Notes: a model not told the origin generated them from the letters alone. DNA of 64,000 bases from Actinoplanes sp. L3-i22 (GCF_019704555.1 NZ_AP024745.1:3604501-3668500); one strand, 5' to 3'; counted from the stretch's first letter, positions 54,550 to 63,701 are shown. A program made the numbers and translations.

Positions 54550-57072
54550 ATGTGGGATGCGCTGATCGCTGCCATCGCGGCCGCGGTGATGTCCCGGGCC
54601 AGTGAGGACATCGGTAACGCGGCGCAGTCCACCTGGACGATGCTGATCGGCCGGGTCAGGGCCCGCCTGGGGACCGGCGCGGCGCTGGTCGACACCGGTG
54701 ACCGGGACGCGTTCGAGCGGGCGCTGCGCGAGCTCCTGGAGAGCGATCCGGAGTTCGCCGCCCGGGCCCAGGCGCTGGTCCAGCAGGCGCAGGGCGAGCT
54801 CGGCGCGGCGTCGCCGATCGCGGTGACGGTGCCCAGCCCGGCGCTTCCGGAGCGGCTCGCACCCCGGCTGCTGCCCAACGGGCCCGCGGACTTCGTCAAC
54901 CGGACCGGAGCGCTCGCCGCGCTGGACGAGATCCACCGGACCGGGGCGCTCGCGGCGCCGGACGAGATCCACCGGACTGGGGCGACCGCGGTGCTGGACG
55001 AGATCCACGGGACCGGGGCGACCGCCGCGCTGGATGGGATCCGCGGCACGGGCCGGGCCGGCGCCACCCCGGTTGTCGTGCTGCGCGGCGCGCCCGGGAT
55101 CGGGAAGAGCGCGCTCGCGCTGCGCTGGGGTCACCAGCGGCAGGAGTGGTTCGGCGGCGGGCAGCTCTACGCGGATGTCCGTGAGCTTCCGGACGCGCTG
55201 CTGACCAGCCCCGAGTCGACCGAGGCGGTGGTGACGACGTTCCTGGTGGCGATGGGCGTGCCGGTCGGGCTGCTGCCGGACAGCTTCGCGGCCCGGCTGT
55301 CGCTGTACCGGACGATGACCGCCGACCGGCCGGTCCTGCTGATGCTGCGCGGCGTCGCGCTGCCGGCGCAGGTCAGCCCGTTGATCCCGACCGCTCCCGG
55401 CAGCCTGGTGCTGGTGAGCACCCAGCACGACGTGAGGGGCATGGCCATGGACGGCGCGCAGTTCATCGACGTCGGCCCGCTCGACGACCCGGCCGCCCGG
55501 GAGTTGCTCGCCGCGGTCGCCGGCCGGGAGCGGATCGAGGCCGAGCCGGCCGCGGCGCAGCGGGTGATCGACCTGTGCGGGCACCTGCCGATCGCGCTGC
55601 GGATCGTCGCCGCGCGGCTGCGGCTGGACGCCACGACGACGGTCGCCGAGCTGGCGGGTGAGCTGACCGCGGAACCGTACCTGCTCGACGCACTGGCCCT
55701 GCCCGGTGCCGGCAACGCGGTCGAGCCGCTGTTCAACAACGTCTACCGGCACCTCGGGGTCAAGGCCCAGGGGCTCTACCGGGACCTCGGGGTGATCCCG
55801 GTCGCCGAGGTCACCGACGGTCTGCTGGAGCGGATCGGCTGGCGGGAGCGGGCCGCCCGGCGGTCCGCCGTCGACGAGTTGCTCGGCCTCAACCTGCTGG
55901 AACGGGCCGGCCGGGACCGGTACACGCTGCATCCGCTGATCCGGGCGCACGCGGCCCGGCTCGCGAGTGAGTCCGAGACCGGGGCCGAGACCGGGGCTGG
56001 GGCTGGGGCTGGGGCCGAGACCGGGGCTGGGGCTGGGGCTGGGGCCGAGACCGGGGCTGGGGCTGGGGCTGGGGCCGAGACCGGGGTCGGCTGGCCGGAG
56101 CGGGTGGTGGCGGAGACCGTCGACTACTTCTGCGACCTCGCCGAGTCCGCGGACCGGGCGATCATGGGGGAGCGGCGCCGCCTGATCACCGGCCCGGCGC
56201 GGGACGACGGCCCGTTCGACGGGCCCGGCCGGCGGGTCGAGGCCCTGCGGGCGCTGGACCGCGGCCGGGAGGACCTGCTGCGGGTGACCCGGGCCGGGCT
56301 CGCGATCGGCGCCGACACCCAGGTGGCGCGGCTCGCGACGGCCGCCCAGGCGCTGTACTTCAACCGGCCGTACCTGGCCGACCGGATCGCGATGTCCGAG
56401 TTGGGCATCACCGCGGCGCAACGGCTGGGCCGGGCCGACGTGGAGGTCCAGATCCGGTGCACGCTGTCCGCGGCGCACTCCGGCGCGGGTGACCTGACGC
56501 GGGCACGGGCCGAGATCGACCGGGCGCTCGCGCTGCTGCCGGCCGCCGATGACCGGGTCCTCGCCGGAACGGCCTGGGAGTTCTTCGCCCGCCTGCTCGA
56601 CCGGGTGGCGCGCGCCGCCCCGGAACCGGAGCAGGCCGCCGCGCGCGAGGAGGCGGAGGCGGCCTTCCGGACGACGATCGACATCTACCGCGAGGTGGGC
56701 CTGAGCCGCGGCGTGGCGCTCGGGCAGCTCTACTACGGCGTCCACCTGGACGCCGCGGGCCGGTCGGCCGACGCGTTGCCGCTGCTCGAACAGGCGCGGG
56801 ACGGTCTGAACCGGGCCGGCGACGACCGGAACGCGACCCGGGCCGGCGCGGCGATCGGGGCCGCGCACCTGCACCTGGGCCGGCATCGCCGGGCGTACGA
56901 GGAACTGGCCGCGGCCGCCGCCTACCTCGCCGTCGCCGAGCTGTGGAACTACGAGCTCGAGGTACGGGAGAACCTGATCGTCGCCGCCACCGCGCTCGGC
57001 GACCGGGTGTCGGCCGCCGAACACGCGTCCCGCGCCGCCGAGATCCGCCGCCGATCAGACCCCGCGAGCTAG
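54550..57072 (+). CDS. STAND/NB-ARC-type NTPase with TPR-like C terminus
   Basis: This 840-residue protein has a helical N-terminal domain (1-110), then a 4 x 12-residue repeat (118-165). The P-loop is GAPGIGKS at 180-187. Where Walker B acidic residues are expected the sequence is LLMLRGVAL (263-271), lacking Asp. A winged-helix-like region follows, a low-complexity (AETGAGAGAG)n stretch at 479-513 and helical repeats to the end. The overall form is that of actinobacterial NB-ARC/TPR proteins, which act as signalling switches or regulators. GGAGGACGG selects ATG 54550. Partners are unknown. Confidence 0.82.
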   Translation: MWDALIAAIAAAVMSRASEDIGNAAQSTWTMLIGRVRARLGTGAALVDTGDRDAFERALRELLESDPEFAARAQALVQQAQGELGAASPIAVTVPSPALPERLAPRLLPNGPADFVNRTGALAALDEIHRTGALAAPDEIHRTGATAVLDEIHGTGATAALDGIRGTGRAGATPVVVLRGAPGIGKSALALRWGHQRQEWFGGGQLYADVRELPDALLTSPESTEAVVTTFLVAMGVPVGLLPDSFAARLSLYRTMTADRPVLLMLRGVALPAQVSPLIPTAPGSLVLVSTQHDVRGMAMDGAQFIDVGPLDDPAARELLAAVAGRERIEAEPAAAQRVIDLCGHLPIALRIVAARLRLDATTTVAELAGELTAEPYLLDALALPGAGNAVEPLFNNVYRHLGVKAQGLYRDLGVIPVAEVTDGLLERIGWRERAARRSAVDELLGLNLLERAGRDRYTLHPLIRAHAARLASESETGAETGAGAGAGAETGAGAGAGAETGAGAGAGAETGVGWPERVVAETVDYFCDLAESADRAIMGERRRLITGPARDDGPFDGPGRRVEALRALDRGREDLLRVTRAGLAIGADTQVARLATAAQALYFNRPYLADRIAMSELGITAAQRLGRADVEVQIRCTLSAAHSGAGDLTRARAEIDRALALLPAADDRVLAGTAWEFFARLLDRVARAAPEPEQAAAREEAEAAFRTTIDIYREVGLSRGVALGQLYYGVHLDAAGRSADALPLLEQARDGLNRAGDDRNATRAGAAIGAAHLHLGRHRRAYEELAAAAAYLAVAELWNYELEVRENLIVAATALGDRVSAAEHASRAAEIRRRSDPAS
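54901..55044 (+). repeat. Four in-frame 36-bp repeats in the STAND gene
   Basis: Four 12-codon units of the form (R/G)TGA-x-A-x-x-DEIH lie between the N-terminal domain and the P-loop. Confidence 0.85.
55984..56088 (+). repeat. 30-bp in-frame repeats encoding AETGAGAGAG units
   Basis: Three exact 30-bp units beginning GCCGAGACCGGGGCTGGGG start at 55984, 56014 and 56044, with a partial fourth at 56074. The G-runs could form G-quadruplexes. Confidence 0.9.
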
Positions 57073-57195
57073 CCACACCGCGTCGGGAGAGCCGCCGCCG
57101 GTCAGACCCCGCGAGCCAGCCACACCGCGACGGGAGAGCCGCCGCCGGTCAGACCCCGCGAGCCAGCCGCGCCGCGGTGGGAGAGTCAGCGGGGG
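57055..57195. repeat. 47-bp tandem repeat, three units, at convergent 3' ends
   Basis: Units begin at 57055, 57102 and 57149, each with TCAGACCCCGCGAGC and GGGAGAG. A fourth start at 57196 coincides with the stop of the minus-strand gene. The first unit contains the STAND gene stop. Confidence 0.88.
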
Positions 57196-58821
57196 TCAGA
57201 TCCCGTGAACCAGGTGCACCGCGACGGGGTGGTCGGTGCCCGCGACGCGGAGGTGCCACCGGCCGTCGCCGAGACTTCCGGCGCGGGCCAGGGTGTACAG
57301 CGCGGCGACCAGCCCGGCCACGTCCGCGCTCCCGGCGATCTCGGCCCGGCGGCCGTCCCGGAACACCGCGACAGCCCCGCCGGCGACACCCGCGCCGGCC
57401 ACGGCGGCCCCGGGGAACCGGGCGAGCGTCTCCTCGGCCCAGGACCGGGCCGCGGATCGCCCGGTGACCGCGGCCCGGGTCAGCACCTCGGCGGCCTGCA
57501 GCGTCCGCAGGTCCCACTCGTCGTCGCCCGCGTGGAGGTGACCGATCCAGCCGTCGACCGGCTCGGCCACGTGCCGGCGGACGGCCGCGGGATATCGCCG
57601 TACCCAAATAAGCTTGTCTTCGGTTTTGGTGTGGATCACGTGCGAGGCCACCGGGACGGTGTCCGGGATCGGCGGCGGCCAGACGGGCAGCGGGGCCGGC
57701 TCGGGCGGCTCCGGCAGGTCGAGCAGCTGGTAGAGGACCGTGCGGAGCGGGCGCGCCGCCGGCGGCCCGGCGAAGGTGGCGTCGACCGCGGGCGCGTACC
57801 GGCCGGGCACGTGACCCGCGATGGTCGCCTCGACCTGCTCGGCCGGTGAGCGGCGTGGGTCGAGGCGAGCGGCGAGCCGGCTCAGCGTGGTCATCGGCGT
57901 GCCGGGGATGACCTCGTCGCCGAGCGGGGCCAGCAGCAGTGGAACGTCGGCGCCGGCCGCGAGCAGGCTGACCGACGAGTGATCGCCGACCACGCAGTCG
58001 GCGGCCGCCAGCGTCGCCTGCCAGCCCTCGTCCGGCGGGATCATCAGCAGGCCGGCGTCGCGCGCGGCGGCCAGCCACATCCGCACCTGGAGTCCACCGT
58101 GGCCGCCGGTCACGTTCGGATGCAGCACGGTGGCCACCCGGTAGGCGTCGGCGTCCAGCTCGGCGAGCAGTCGCGCGGGCAGCTCCGGCCAGCGGCCGAA
58201 CAGCGACTGCCGTCCCCAGGTCGAGGTGACCACGACCAGGCGGCGGTCGCCGAGGCCGAGCGCGGCCCGGTAGCGCTGCCGCAGCAGGCGGGCGGCCCGC
58301 AGCCGGTCCAGCATCGGATCGGCGATCAGCACCGTGCGCCCGGCCGCGGCCGGTTCCGCCGCGGCGAGCTGCGCGGCCTGCTGCGGATGGGTGACCGCGA
58401 CGAGCACCCGGCGCCCGGTCAGGTCGTCGGCGCGGACCGTGCCGGTGACCCGGCGACCGTCACCGCGCGAGTCCGGCAGGCTCTTGTGGAAGCCGGCCCC
58501 GTGCTGCAGCACCAGGGTCGGCGCGTCGATCGTCCGCAGCTCGGTGTTCTCACTCGCGGTCAGCGCGGCGTCGAAGTCGAGCTCGGCCAGCTGCTCCCAG
58601 GGCACGATCTTGGCGCCGGCCCGCCGCAGCAGCTCGGGAACGCCGTCCCGGAACGGCGACGAGTCGTTGAACGCGAACACCACCTGGACCCGCGGGTCGT
58701 CTCGGAGCAGCTGGACCGCGTCGAGGACGCGGGCCGTGGAGGTGACCGTGCGGGCGATGGCGAGGAGGGTGCGCTCGGCGGCCACCGTCACCCACTGAGA
58801 GGCCTCGGCGCCGACCGGCAC
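57196..58821 (-). CDS. CDP-glycerol glycerophosphotransferase-like protein
   Basis: This protein of about 541 residues has VVFAFNDSSPFRDG near residue 50, LVLQHGAGFHKSL near 105, TSTWGRQSLFG near 200, LHPNVTGG near 230 and VGDHSSVSLLAAG near 280. These match the TagB/TagF-type fold for teichoic-acid-like polymer synthesis, with His in QHGAG and HPN. A C-terminal extension (about 380-541) is unassigned. GTG 58821 is the likely start but the frame stays open through a GGCCCCC repeat upstream, so the N terminus is uncertain. Confidence 0.75.
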   Translation of the reverse strand: MPVGAEASQWVTVAAERTLLAIARTVTSTARVLDAVQLLRDDPRVQVVFAFNDSSPFRDGVPELLRRAGAKIVPWEQLAELDFDAALTASENTELRTIDAPTLVLQHGAGFHKSLPDSRGDGRRVTGTVRADDLTGRRVLVAVTHPQQAAQLAAAEPAAAGRTVLIADPMLDRLRAARLLRQRYRAALGLGDRRLVVVTSTWGRQSLFGRWPELPARLLAELDADAYRVATVLHPNVTGGHGGLQVRMWLAAARDAGLLMIPPDEGWQATLAAADCVVGDHSSVSLLAAGADVPLLLAPLGDEVIPGTPMTTLSRLAARLDPRRSPAEQVEATIAGHVPGRYAPAVDATFAGPPAARPLRTVLYQLLDLPEPPEPAPLPVWPPPIPDTVPVASHVIHTKTEDKLIWVRRYPAAVRRHVAEPVDGWIGHLHAGDDEWDLRTLQAAEVLTRAAVTGRSAARSWAEETLARFPGAAVAGAGVAGGAVAVFRDGRRAEIAGSADVAGLVAALYTLARAGSLGDGRWHLRVAGTDHPVAVHLVHGI

Positions 58822-58833
58822 GCGGACGGAGTC

Positions 58834-58892
58834 CGGCCTCCGGCCTCCGGCCCCCGGCCCCCGGCCCCCGGCCCCCGGCCCCCGGCCCCCGG
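58834..58892. repeat. 7-bp (GGCCCCC)n repeat upstream of the glycerophosphotransferase-like gene
   Basis: Two GGCCTCC units are followed by about six GGCCCCC units up to 58892, ending 13 bases upstream of the chosen GTG. Seven is not a multiple of three, so copy-number change would alter any frame read through it. Confidence 0.85.
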
Positions 58893-59029
58893 CACTTCCA
58901 ACGAGTCGGGAGCGCCGATGGGTGCGGTTGAGGAATCGGTGCTGCTCACATCGCCGGCCGTGACCACGGGACGAAGCTAGTCGATGGCCGCGCCCCGCAT
59001 CCAATCCGCCCGGGGAAGCGGCATCATCG

Positions 59030-59209
59030 TCACCGGGCCGGAGCCGGAGCCGAGGACGGGCGCGTGGGCTGACCCCGTACCTCCGAATTGGTCTTGATCT
59101 TGCGGGCTCGACGAGCACTGGTGAGCAGGCGTTCGCGGTCCGCCTCGGCGATCAGCTCGCGGCGGTGGTCGTTCGCCAGGCTCAGCATGACGTCCGGGTG
59201 CATCAACAT
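59030..59209 (-). CDS. Small hypothetical protein (59 residues)
   Basis: ATG 59209 is preceded by AAGGAGAT. The sequence MLMHPDVMLSLANDHRRELI, then an Arg/Lys-rich helix, resembles many short actinobacterial proteins of unknown function. The C-terminal tail is Pro/Ala-rich. Confidence 0.65.
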   Translation of the reverse strand: MLMHPDVMLSLANDHRRELIAEADRERLLTSARRARKIKTNSEVRGQPTRPSSAPAPAR

Positions 59210-59373
59210 GACTGGATCTCCTTCGTGGTAACCGCTGATGAGTCCATCCTCGGTTTCCGAAGGTCCGGTCACATCGGGAACACCTGTCTATCTTCGCTGC
59301 CCAGCAGGGTTTAGAGACAGCCCGCGACGCGCCTAGGCATACCTACGACCGGGGCCTCCCGCTCGAATGCCCG

Positions 59374-59403
59374 TTGACCTCACCTCTAGCGCAATGACAA
59401 GAT
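59374..59403 (+). promoter_or_regulatory. Candidate promoter for Uma2-family gene
   Basis: TTGACC (59374-59379) is followed after 18 bases by CAAGAT (59398-59403). A 12-bp dyad ACGAC-TT-GTCGT (59412-59423) and TTGTC-GTGG-GACAA (59417-59430) follow and may be operators. Confidence 0.35.
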
Positions 59404-59538
59404 GCTCCATAACGACTTGTCGTGGGACAATGAACTAGAGATGGGTAGGGCATGAAGTGGTCGGGTCAGTTGCTGTCGCCTGGACAGGCTTGGCATGGCA
59501 CGCTGGAGGAAGGCAGGTGCCGGGAGGTGGAACAACCG

Positions 59539-60105
59539 ATGAGCGCGACGATCCTGGAACACCCGGGACCCTGGAGCGAGGACGAGTACTTCGCTCTTGG
59601 CGAGACCATGAATCGGGTCGAGCTGGTCGACGGGAGTCTCTGGGTGAGCCCCTCACCAACCAATAGGCATCAGCACATCTCATTCCTGCTCGCGAGGGAG
59701 CTCTACGGCCCGGCTCAGCTTGCCGACCTCCTGGTCTTGCAAGATGTCAACCTGCGGTTGGCCAGCGCTCGCGTGTTGGAGCCGGACATCGTGGTGGCCA
59801 ATGCCAGTGACCTGGCTCCGGCGGTCGATGCCGCGGACACGGTGCTCGTCGTCGAGATCGTTTCGCCGAGCAATGCCGGAATGGACCGCCTGCTCAAGCC
59901 GCAGTTGTACGCGGCCGCCGGGATCGGCTGGTACCTGCGGGTCGAGCAGCCGCAGGAATCGGTGGAGTTGCATCTCCAACGCCTGGTCGAGGGGCAGTAT
60001 GTCTCGTTCGCGGTGGCCGGCCCGGGGGAGGAACTGGTCACCGAGGAGCCGTTCCCGTTCCGGCTGGAGATCGCCTCGCTACTGGGGCATCGCCGCCGCC
60101 GGTGA
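59539..60105 (+). CDS. Uma2-family endonuclease-like protein
   Basis: This 188-residue PD-(D/E)XK-like protein has RVELVDGSLWVSPSPTNRHQ near residue 25, VLEPDIVVAN near 80 and VLVVEIVSPSNAGMDRLLKPQLYAAAGIGWYLRVE near 103. These contain the Glu, Asp and Glu-x-Ser core of DUF820/Uma2. Their biological role is unclear; such genes are abundant in actinobacteria. ATG 59539 has GGGAGG upstream. A 6-bp hairpin followed by TTT overlaps the stop. Confidence 0.85.
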   Translation: MSATILEHPGPWSEDEYFALGETMNRVELVDGSLWVSPSPTNRHQHISFLLARELYGPAQLADLLVLQDVNLRLASARVLEPDIVVANASDLAPAVDAADTVLVVEIVSPSNAGMDRLLKPQLYAAAGIGWYLRVEQPQESVELHLQRLVEGQYVSFAVAGPGEELVTEEPFPFRLEIASLLGHRRRR

Positions 60106-60220
60106 CGGCGGTTTCGTGGCCGAGCGGATCGCCGGGGGCCGCGTGGTCGTAGAGCGGGACCGGGGGTGCCGGCTACCGGCCAGCCTTTTGTTTGATCCAT
60201 TGACATTTGTTACCGGCGAG

Positions 60221-60234
60221 TGACAGCGTTGTCA
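60221..60234. promoter_or_regulatory. Dyad upstream of GH31 gene
   Basis: TGACA-GCGT-TGTCA lies 23 bases before the ATG. A TTGACA box is at 60200-60205. It may be an operator or promoter part. Confidence 0.4.
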
Positions 60235-60256
60235 GGGATAGATCTCATCGCCACCG

Positions 60257-63010
60257 ATGGGGGTTTTCCTGTTGCGCGATCTTGTCCGTAGGAGGGTCGC
60301 CGCGGCGGCCGCCCTGACCCTGGTGACGGGCGGCCTCGCGCTGACCCCGTCCTCGCCCGCTCAGGCCCACACCAAAAATCCCCGGAGCGTCGTCTCCGGC
60401 AACGCCCGCTTCCAGGTCCTCTCGCCGACCCTGATCCGCACCGAGTACTCGGCGACCGGCCACTTCACCGACGCCGGCACCTTCAACGTGATCGGCCGCG
60501 ACGACTTCGCGCCGGCCCGCTTCACGCAGAAGGTCGCGCACGGCTGGCTGACCATCGAGACGGGCGCTGCCACCTTGCGCTACCGGGTCGGTTCCGGTCC
60601 GTTCGGCAAAGACAATTTGACGGTACGACTCGAAACCGCCCGGCAAACCGTGACCGCCGCCCCCTGGTCGGGCACCGGCGCGCCGGACTGCGAGCCCGGC
60701 GCCCTCTGCGAGGCCGAGGCCCTGGCCCTGACCGGCCTGAGCACGGCCACCGACCACCGTGACTACACCGGCCAGGGCTTCGTCGCCGGTTTCGAGGGCA
60801 CCGGCACCGCGCTCACCTTCGCCGTCACCCCGGCGAGCGCCGGCGCCCAGCAGCTCAGCGTCCGCTACGCGAACAGCACCGGCGGCGACGGCCAGAACGT
60901 GACCCGCACGCTGACCGTCACGGTCGACGGCGTCGCGGCCGGCACGCTGAGTCTGCCCCCGACCGGCGGCTGGGACACCTGGGCACTGGCGTCCGTGCCA
61001 CTGAGCCTGACCACCGGCCGGCACCAGATCGCCCTGGTCCGGACGGCGACCGACACCGGCAACGTCAACGTGGACAGCCTGGCCGTGCTCGCGCCGGGCG
61101 CCGGGTATCCCGGCCCGGTGACGCCGGCTCCGCGGCCGTGCGCGTTCGGCACGGTGTGCGAGGCGGACACCGGCGCCCGGGCCGGCGGCGCCAGGCTGGC
61201 CGACGACCACAACGGCTACTCCGGCGAGGGCTTCCTGGCCGGGCTCGAACGCACCGGCGCGGGGGTGGCGCTGACCGTGACCGGGGTGCCGGCCGCGGGC
61301 ACGTACCAGGTGCAGGTGCGGTACGCGAACGGCCAGGCCGGCAGTCAGCCGGTGCAGAGCCGGACGATGGCGGTGACGGCGAACGGGGATCCGGCGGTCA
61401 CGGCCACCCTGCCGCCGACGAGCGGATGGGACTACTGGCGTACGCAATCGGTGTTGATCGGTTTGCAAGCCGGGACCAACACGGTGAGCCTCGGCTGCCC
61501 GACCGACCAGAGTTGCAACGTCAACGTGGACACCGTCGCGGTCACCGGGCGGACGGCACCGCTGCTGGCCGCGCACGCGCCGCTCGGCGGGTACCGGCGC
61601 GGGCTGGACAACGTGAACGGCGGCGCGCGGACCTACGCGGGGCTGCTGTACCAGGACGGCTGGTCCCTGGTCGACGATTCGGGCACCGGGCAGGACGGCT
61701 ACGTCTTCGCCTACGGTCCGGATTACCGCCGCGCGCTGCGTGAGCTGTCCACCCTGACCGGCCCGACGAAGTTGCTGCCGAACTGGGCCTACGGCGTGTG
61801 GTACTCGGAGTATTACGACCGTACCGCCGCCGATCTTGAATCTCTGGTGGCGCGCTTCAAGAGCGAAGGCGTGCCCCTGGACTCGCTGGTCGTGGACACC
61901 GACTTCAAGGCGCCGGACCGGTGGAACGGCTGGTCGATCGATCCCACCCGGTTCCCGGACTGGACCGCGTTCGCGACGTTCCTGCGCGAACAGGGCGTGC
62001 ACACCGGCCTGAACATCCACCCGAGCATCCTGGGCTCGGATCCGAGGTTCGCGCAGGCGCAGCAGATCGCGAAGGGCAAGCTGCAGCGGACCGGCTGCAA
62101 CGGGGGAGCGGACTGCTACGTCTTCGACTTCGACGACGCCGACCAGCTCCAGGCGTACTTCTGGCTGCACGACCAGATGGGCGCGACCGGCGTCGACTTC
62201 TGGTGGCTGGACTGGTGCTGCGACGCGTCCCGTGGGGTGGACGCCCGGATCAACCAGGCGTACGCCGACAAGACCGGGTTCGCGTTCTCCCGGGCCTACG
62301 GCTCGCTGCAGGCCGGCGGTTACGGCAACCCGGGGCCGGTGCCGTCCGGTCCCTGGGCGGACAAGCGGACCACGCTGCACTTCACCGGGGACACCATCTC
62401 GAACTGGGAGACCCTGCGGTTCGAGGTCGGCTACACCCCGGGTGAGTCGGCGGCGACCGGGCTGGCCGCGGTCAGCCACGACATCGGCGGGCACACCGGC
62501 GGGCTGCAGGAACCGGGCAGCGAGCCGGGCAGCACGAAACTGCCCGACGACCTGTACGCGCGCTGGGTGCAGATGGGCACGTTCCAGCCGATCGACCGGC
62601 TGCACTCCAACCACAGCGACCGGTTGCCGTGGCAGTACGGCCCGGCCGCGAACGCGTCCGCGAAGAAGTTCCTCAACCTGCGGAAGAAACTGCAGCCCTA
62701 CACGTACGCGGCGGCGAAGGAGGCCACCCGCACCGGCATGCCGATCGTCCGGGCGATGTATCTGGCCTACCCGGGCGAGCAGGAGGCCTACGCGACGTCC
62801 GGCAGCCAGTACCTGTACGGGCCGGACCTGCTGGTGGCGCCGGTGACCACGCCGGGCTCGACCGCGACCACGACGGTGTGGTTCCCGCCCGGCGACAGCT
62901 GGACGGACTACTTCACCGGCAGGCGGTACGCGGGTGGGACCAGCGCCGCGATCACCACGACGCTGGACACCATGCCGGTCTTCGTCCGCTCCGGCGCGAA
63001 GAAGCCGTAG
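60257..63010 (+). CDS. Secreted GH31-family glycosidase with two CBM35-like modules
   Basis: This 917-residue secreted enzyme has a Sec signal (residues about 1-37, ending AQAH). The N-terminal GH31 beta domain is interrupted by two CBM35-like modules (about 145-285 and 295-435). The second starts CAFGTVCEADTGA and both contain YxGxGFxAG elements. The catalytic barrel carries nucleophile Asp652 in FWWLDWCC and acid/base Asp742 in SHDIGGH. It probably acts on alpha-glucosides, xylosides or galactosides. ATG 60257 is used; TTG 60272 is an alternative. Confidence 0.9.
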   Translation: MGVFLLRDLVRRRVAAAAALTLVTGGLALTPSSPAQAHTKNPRSVVSGNARFQVLSPTLIRTEYSATGHFTDAGTFNVIGRDDFAPARFTQKVAHGWLTIETGAATLRYRVGSGPFGKDNLTVRLETARQTVTAAPWSGTGAPDCEPGALCEAEALALTGLSTATDHRDYTGQGFVAGFEGTGTALTFAVTPASAGAQQLSVRYANSTGGDGQNVTRTLTVTVDGVAAGTLSLPPTGGWDTWALASVPLSLTTGRHQIALVRTATDTGNVNVDSLAVLAPGAGYPGPVTPAPRPCAFGTVCEADTGARAGGARLADDHNGYSGEGFLAGLERTGAGVALTVTGVPAAGTYQVQVRYANGQAGSQPVQSRTMAVTANGDPAVTATLPPTSGWDYWRTQSVLIGLQAGTNTVSLGCPTDQSCNVNVDTVAVTGRTAPLLAAHAPLGGYRRGLDNVNGGARTYAGLLYQDGWSLVDDSGTGQDGYVFAYGPDYRRALRELSTLTGPTKLLPNWAYGVWYSEYYDRTAADLESLVARFKSEGVPLDSLVVDTDFKAPDRWNGWSIDPTRFPDWTAFATFLREQGVHTGLNIHPSILGSDPRFAQAQQIAKGKLQRTGCNGGADCYVFDFDDADQLQAYFWLHDQMGATGVDFWWLDWCCDASRGVDARINQAYADKTGFAFSRAYGSLQAGGYGNPGPVPSGPWADKRTTLHFTGDTISNWETLRFEVGYTPGESAATGLAAVSHDIGGHTGGLQEPGSEPGSTKLPDDLYARWVQMGTFQPIDRLHSNHSDRLPWQYGPAANASAKKFLNLRKKLQPYTYAAAKEATRTGMPIVRAMYLAYPGEQEAYATSGSQYLYGPDLLVAPVTTPGSTATTTVWFPPGDSWTDYFTGRRYAGGTSAAITTTLDTMPVFVRSGAKKP

Positions 63011-63012
63011 CC

Positions 63013-63058
63013 GGACCGGGGGTGCCGGGCCGTGATCACGGCCCGGCACCCCCGGTCC
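63013..63058 (+). terminator. 46-bp perfect palindrome terminator
   Basis: Positions 63013-63058 are a perfect palindrome centred on CGTGATCACG, three bases after the GH31 stop. It would form a very stable hairpin. No T tract follows. Confidence 0.75.
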
Positions 63059-63136
63059 ACAGTGGCCGAAAGTCGGTTACCCGGGTGGTCACCGGACGGT
63101 ACCTTTCGGTCACGGGCCGGCGACGGGGGAGCGACG

Positions 63137-63697
63137 ATGACGATGCGCGAGTTGAAGCGGCTCGAGATGGAACGGCTCTGGGAGAGCACCCGGCGGTTGC
63201 GGATCTCGCTCCTGGTCACGCTGGCGGCCGTCGTGGTCCTGCTGGTGCTGCTGATCGTCGGCGATGTCGGCCTCCCGGTCTTCTTCGGCGCACCGATCGG
63301 CGTCGGCATCGGCCTGCTGCTGACCATCCCGAACCGTAAGGTCGTGGCCGAACTGGGCCTGACGCCCGCCGAGGCGCGCGTGATCGTGGAGGCCGAGCGG
63401 CTGCGGCGGAACGGCGTCGCCGACCTCCCGCCCGAGGCCCGGGCCGGGCGGGAGACGGTGCGCGGCCGCATCTGGCTCGCCGTCGCGCTGGTGAGCACCG
63501 TGATCCTGGTGGTGGCGGCGAAGTACTTCTTCGGCAAGGCCGGCCAGACGGTCGAGGAGGACGCCCCGACCGACATCTGGTTCGGGGTCAGCTTCTTCGC
63601 CGGTTTCGCCGCGCTCGTGCTGGCACCCACCGCGTTCTGGCAGGCGGGCAACCATCGGGAGGCCGCCCGCAGCTGGCAGCGGCGGGCCGGGGCCTGA
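63137..63697 (+). CDS. Hypothetical membrane protein
   Basis: This 186-residue protein has four hydrophobic segments (about 22-42, 46-65, 112-130 and 150-170). A cytoplasmic loop contains ELGLTPAEARVIVEAERLRRNGVADLPPEAR. GGGGGAGC precedes ATG 63137; an ATG at 63143 is possible. No family is recognised. Confidence 0.65.
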   Translation: MTMRELKRLEMERLWESTRRLRISLLVTLAAVVVLLVLLIVGDVGLPVFFGAPIGVGIGLLLTIPNRKVVAELGLTPAEARVIVEAERLRRNGVADLPPEARAGRETVRGRIWLAVALVSTVILVVAAKYFFGKAGQTVEEDAPTDIWFGVSFFAGFAALVLAPTAFWQAGNHREAARSWQRRAGA

Positions 63698-63701
63698 GTC
63701 G

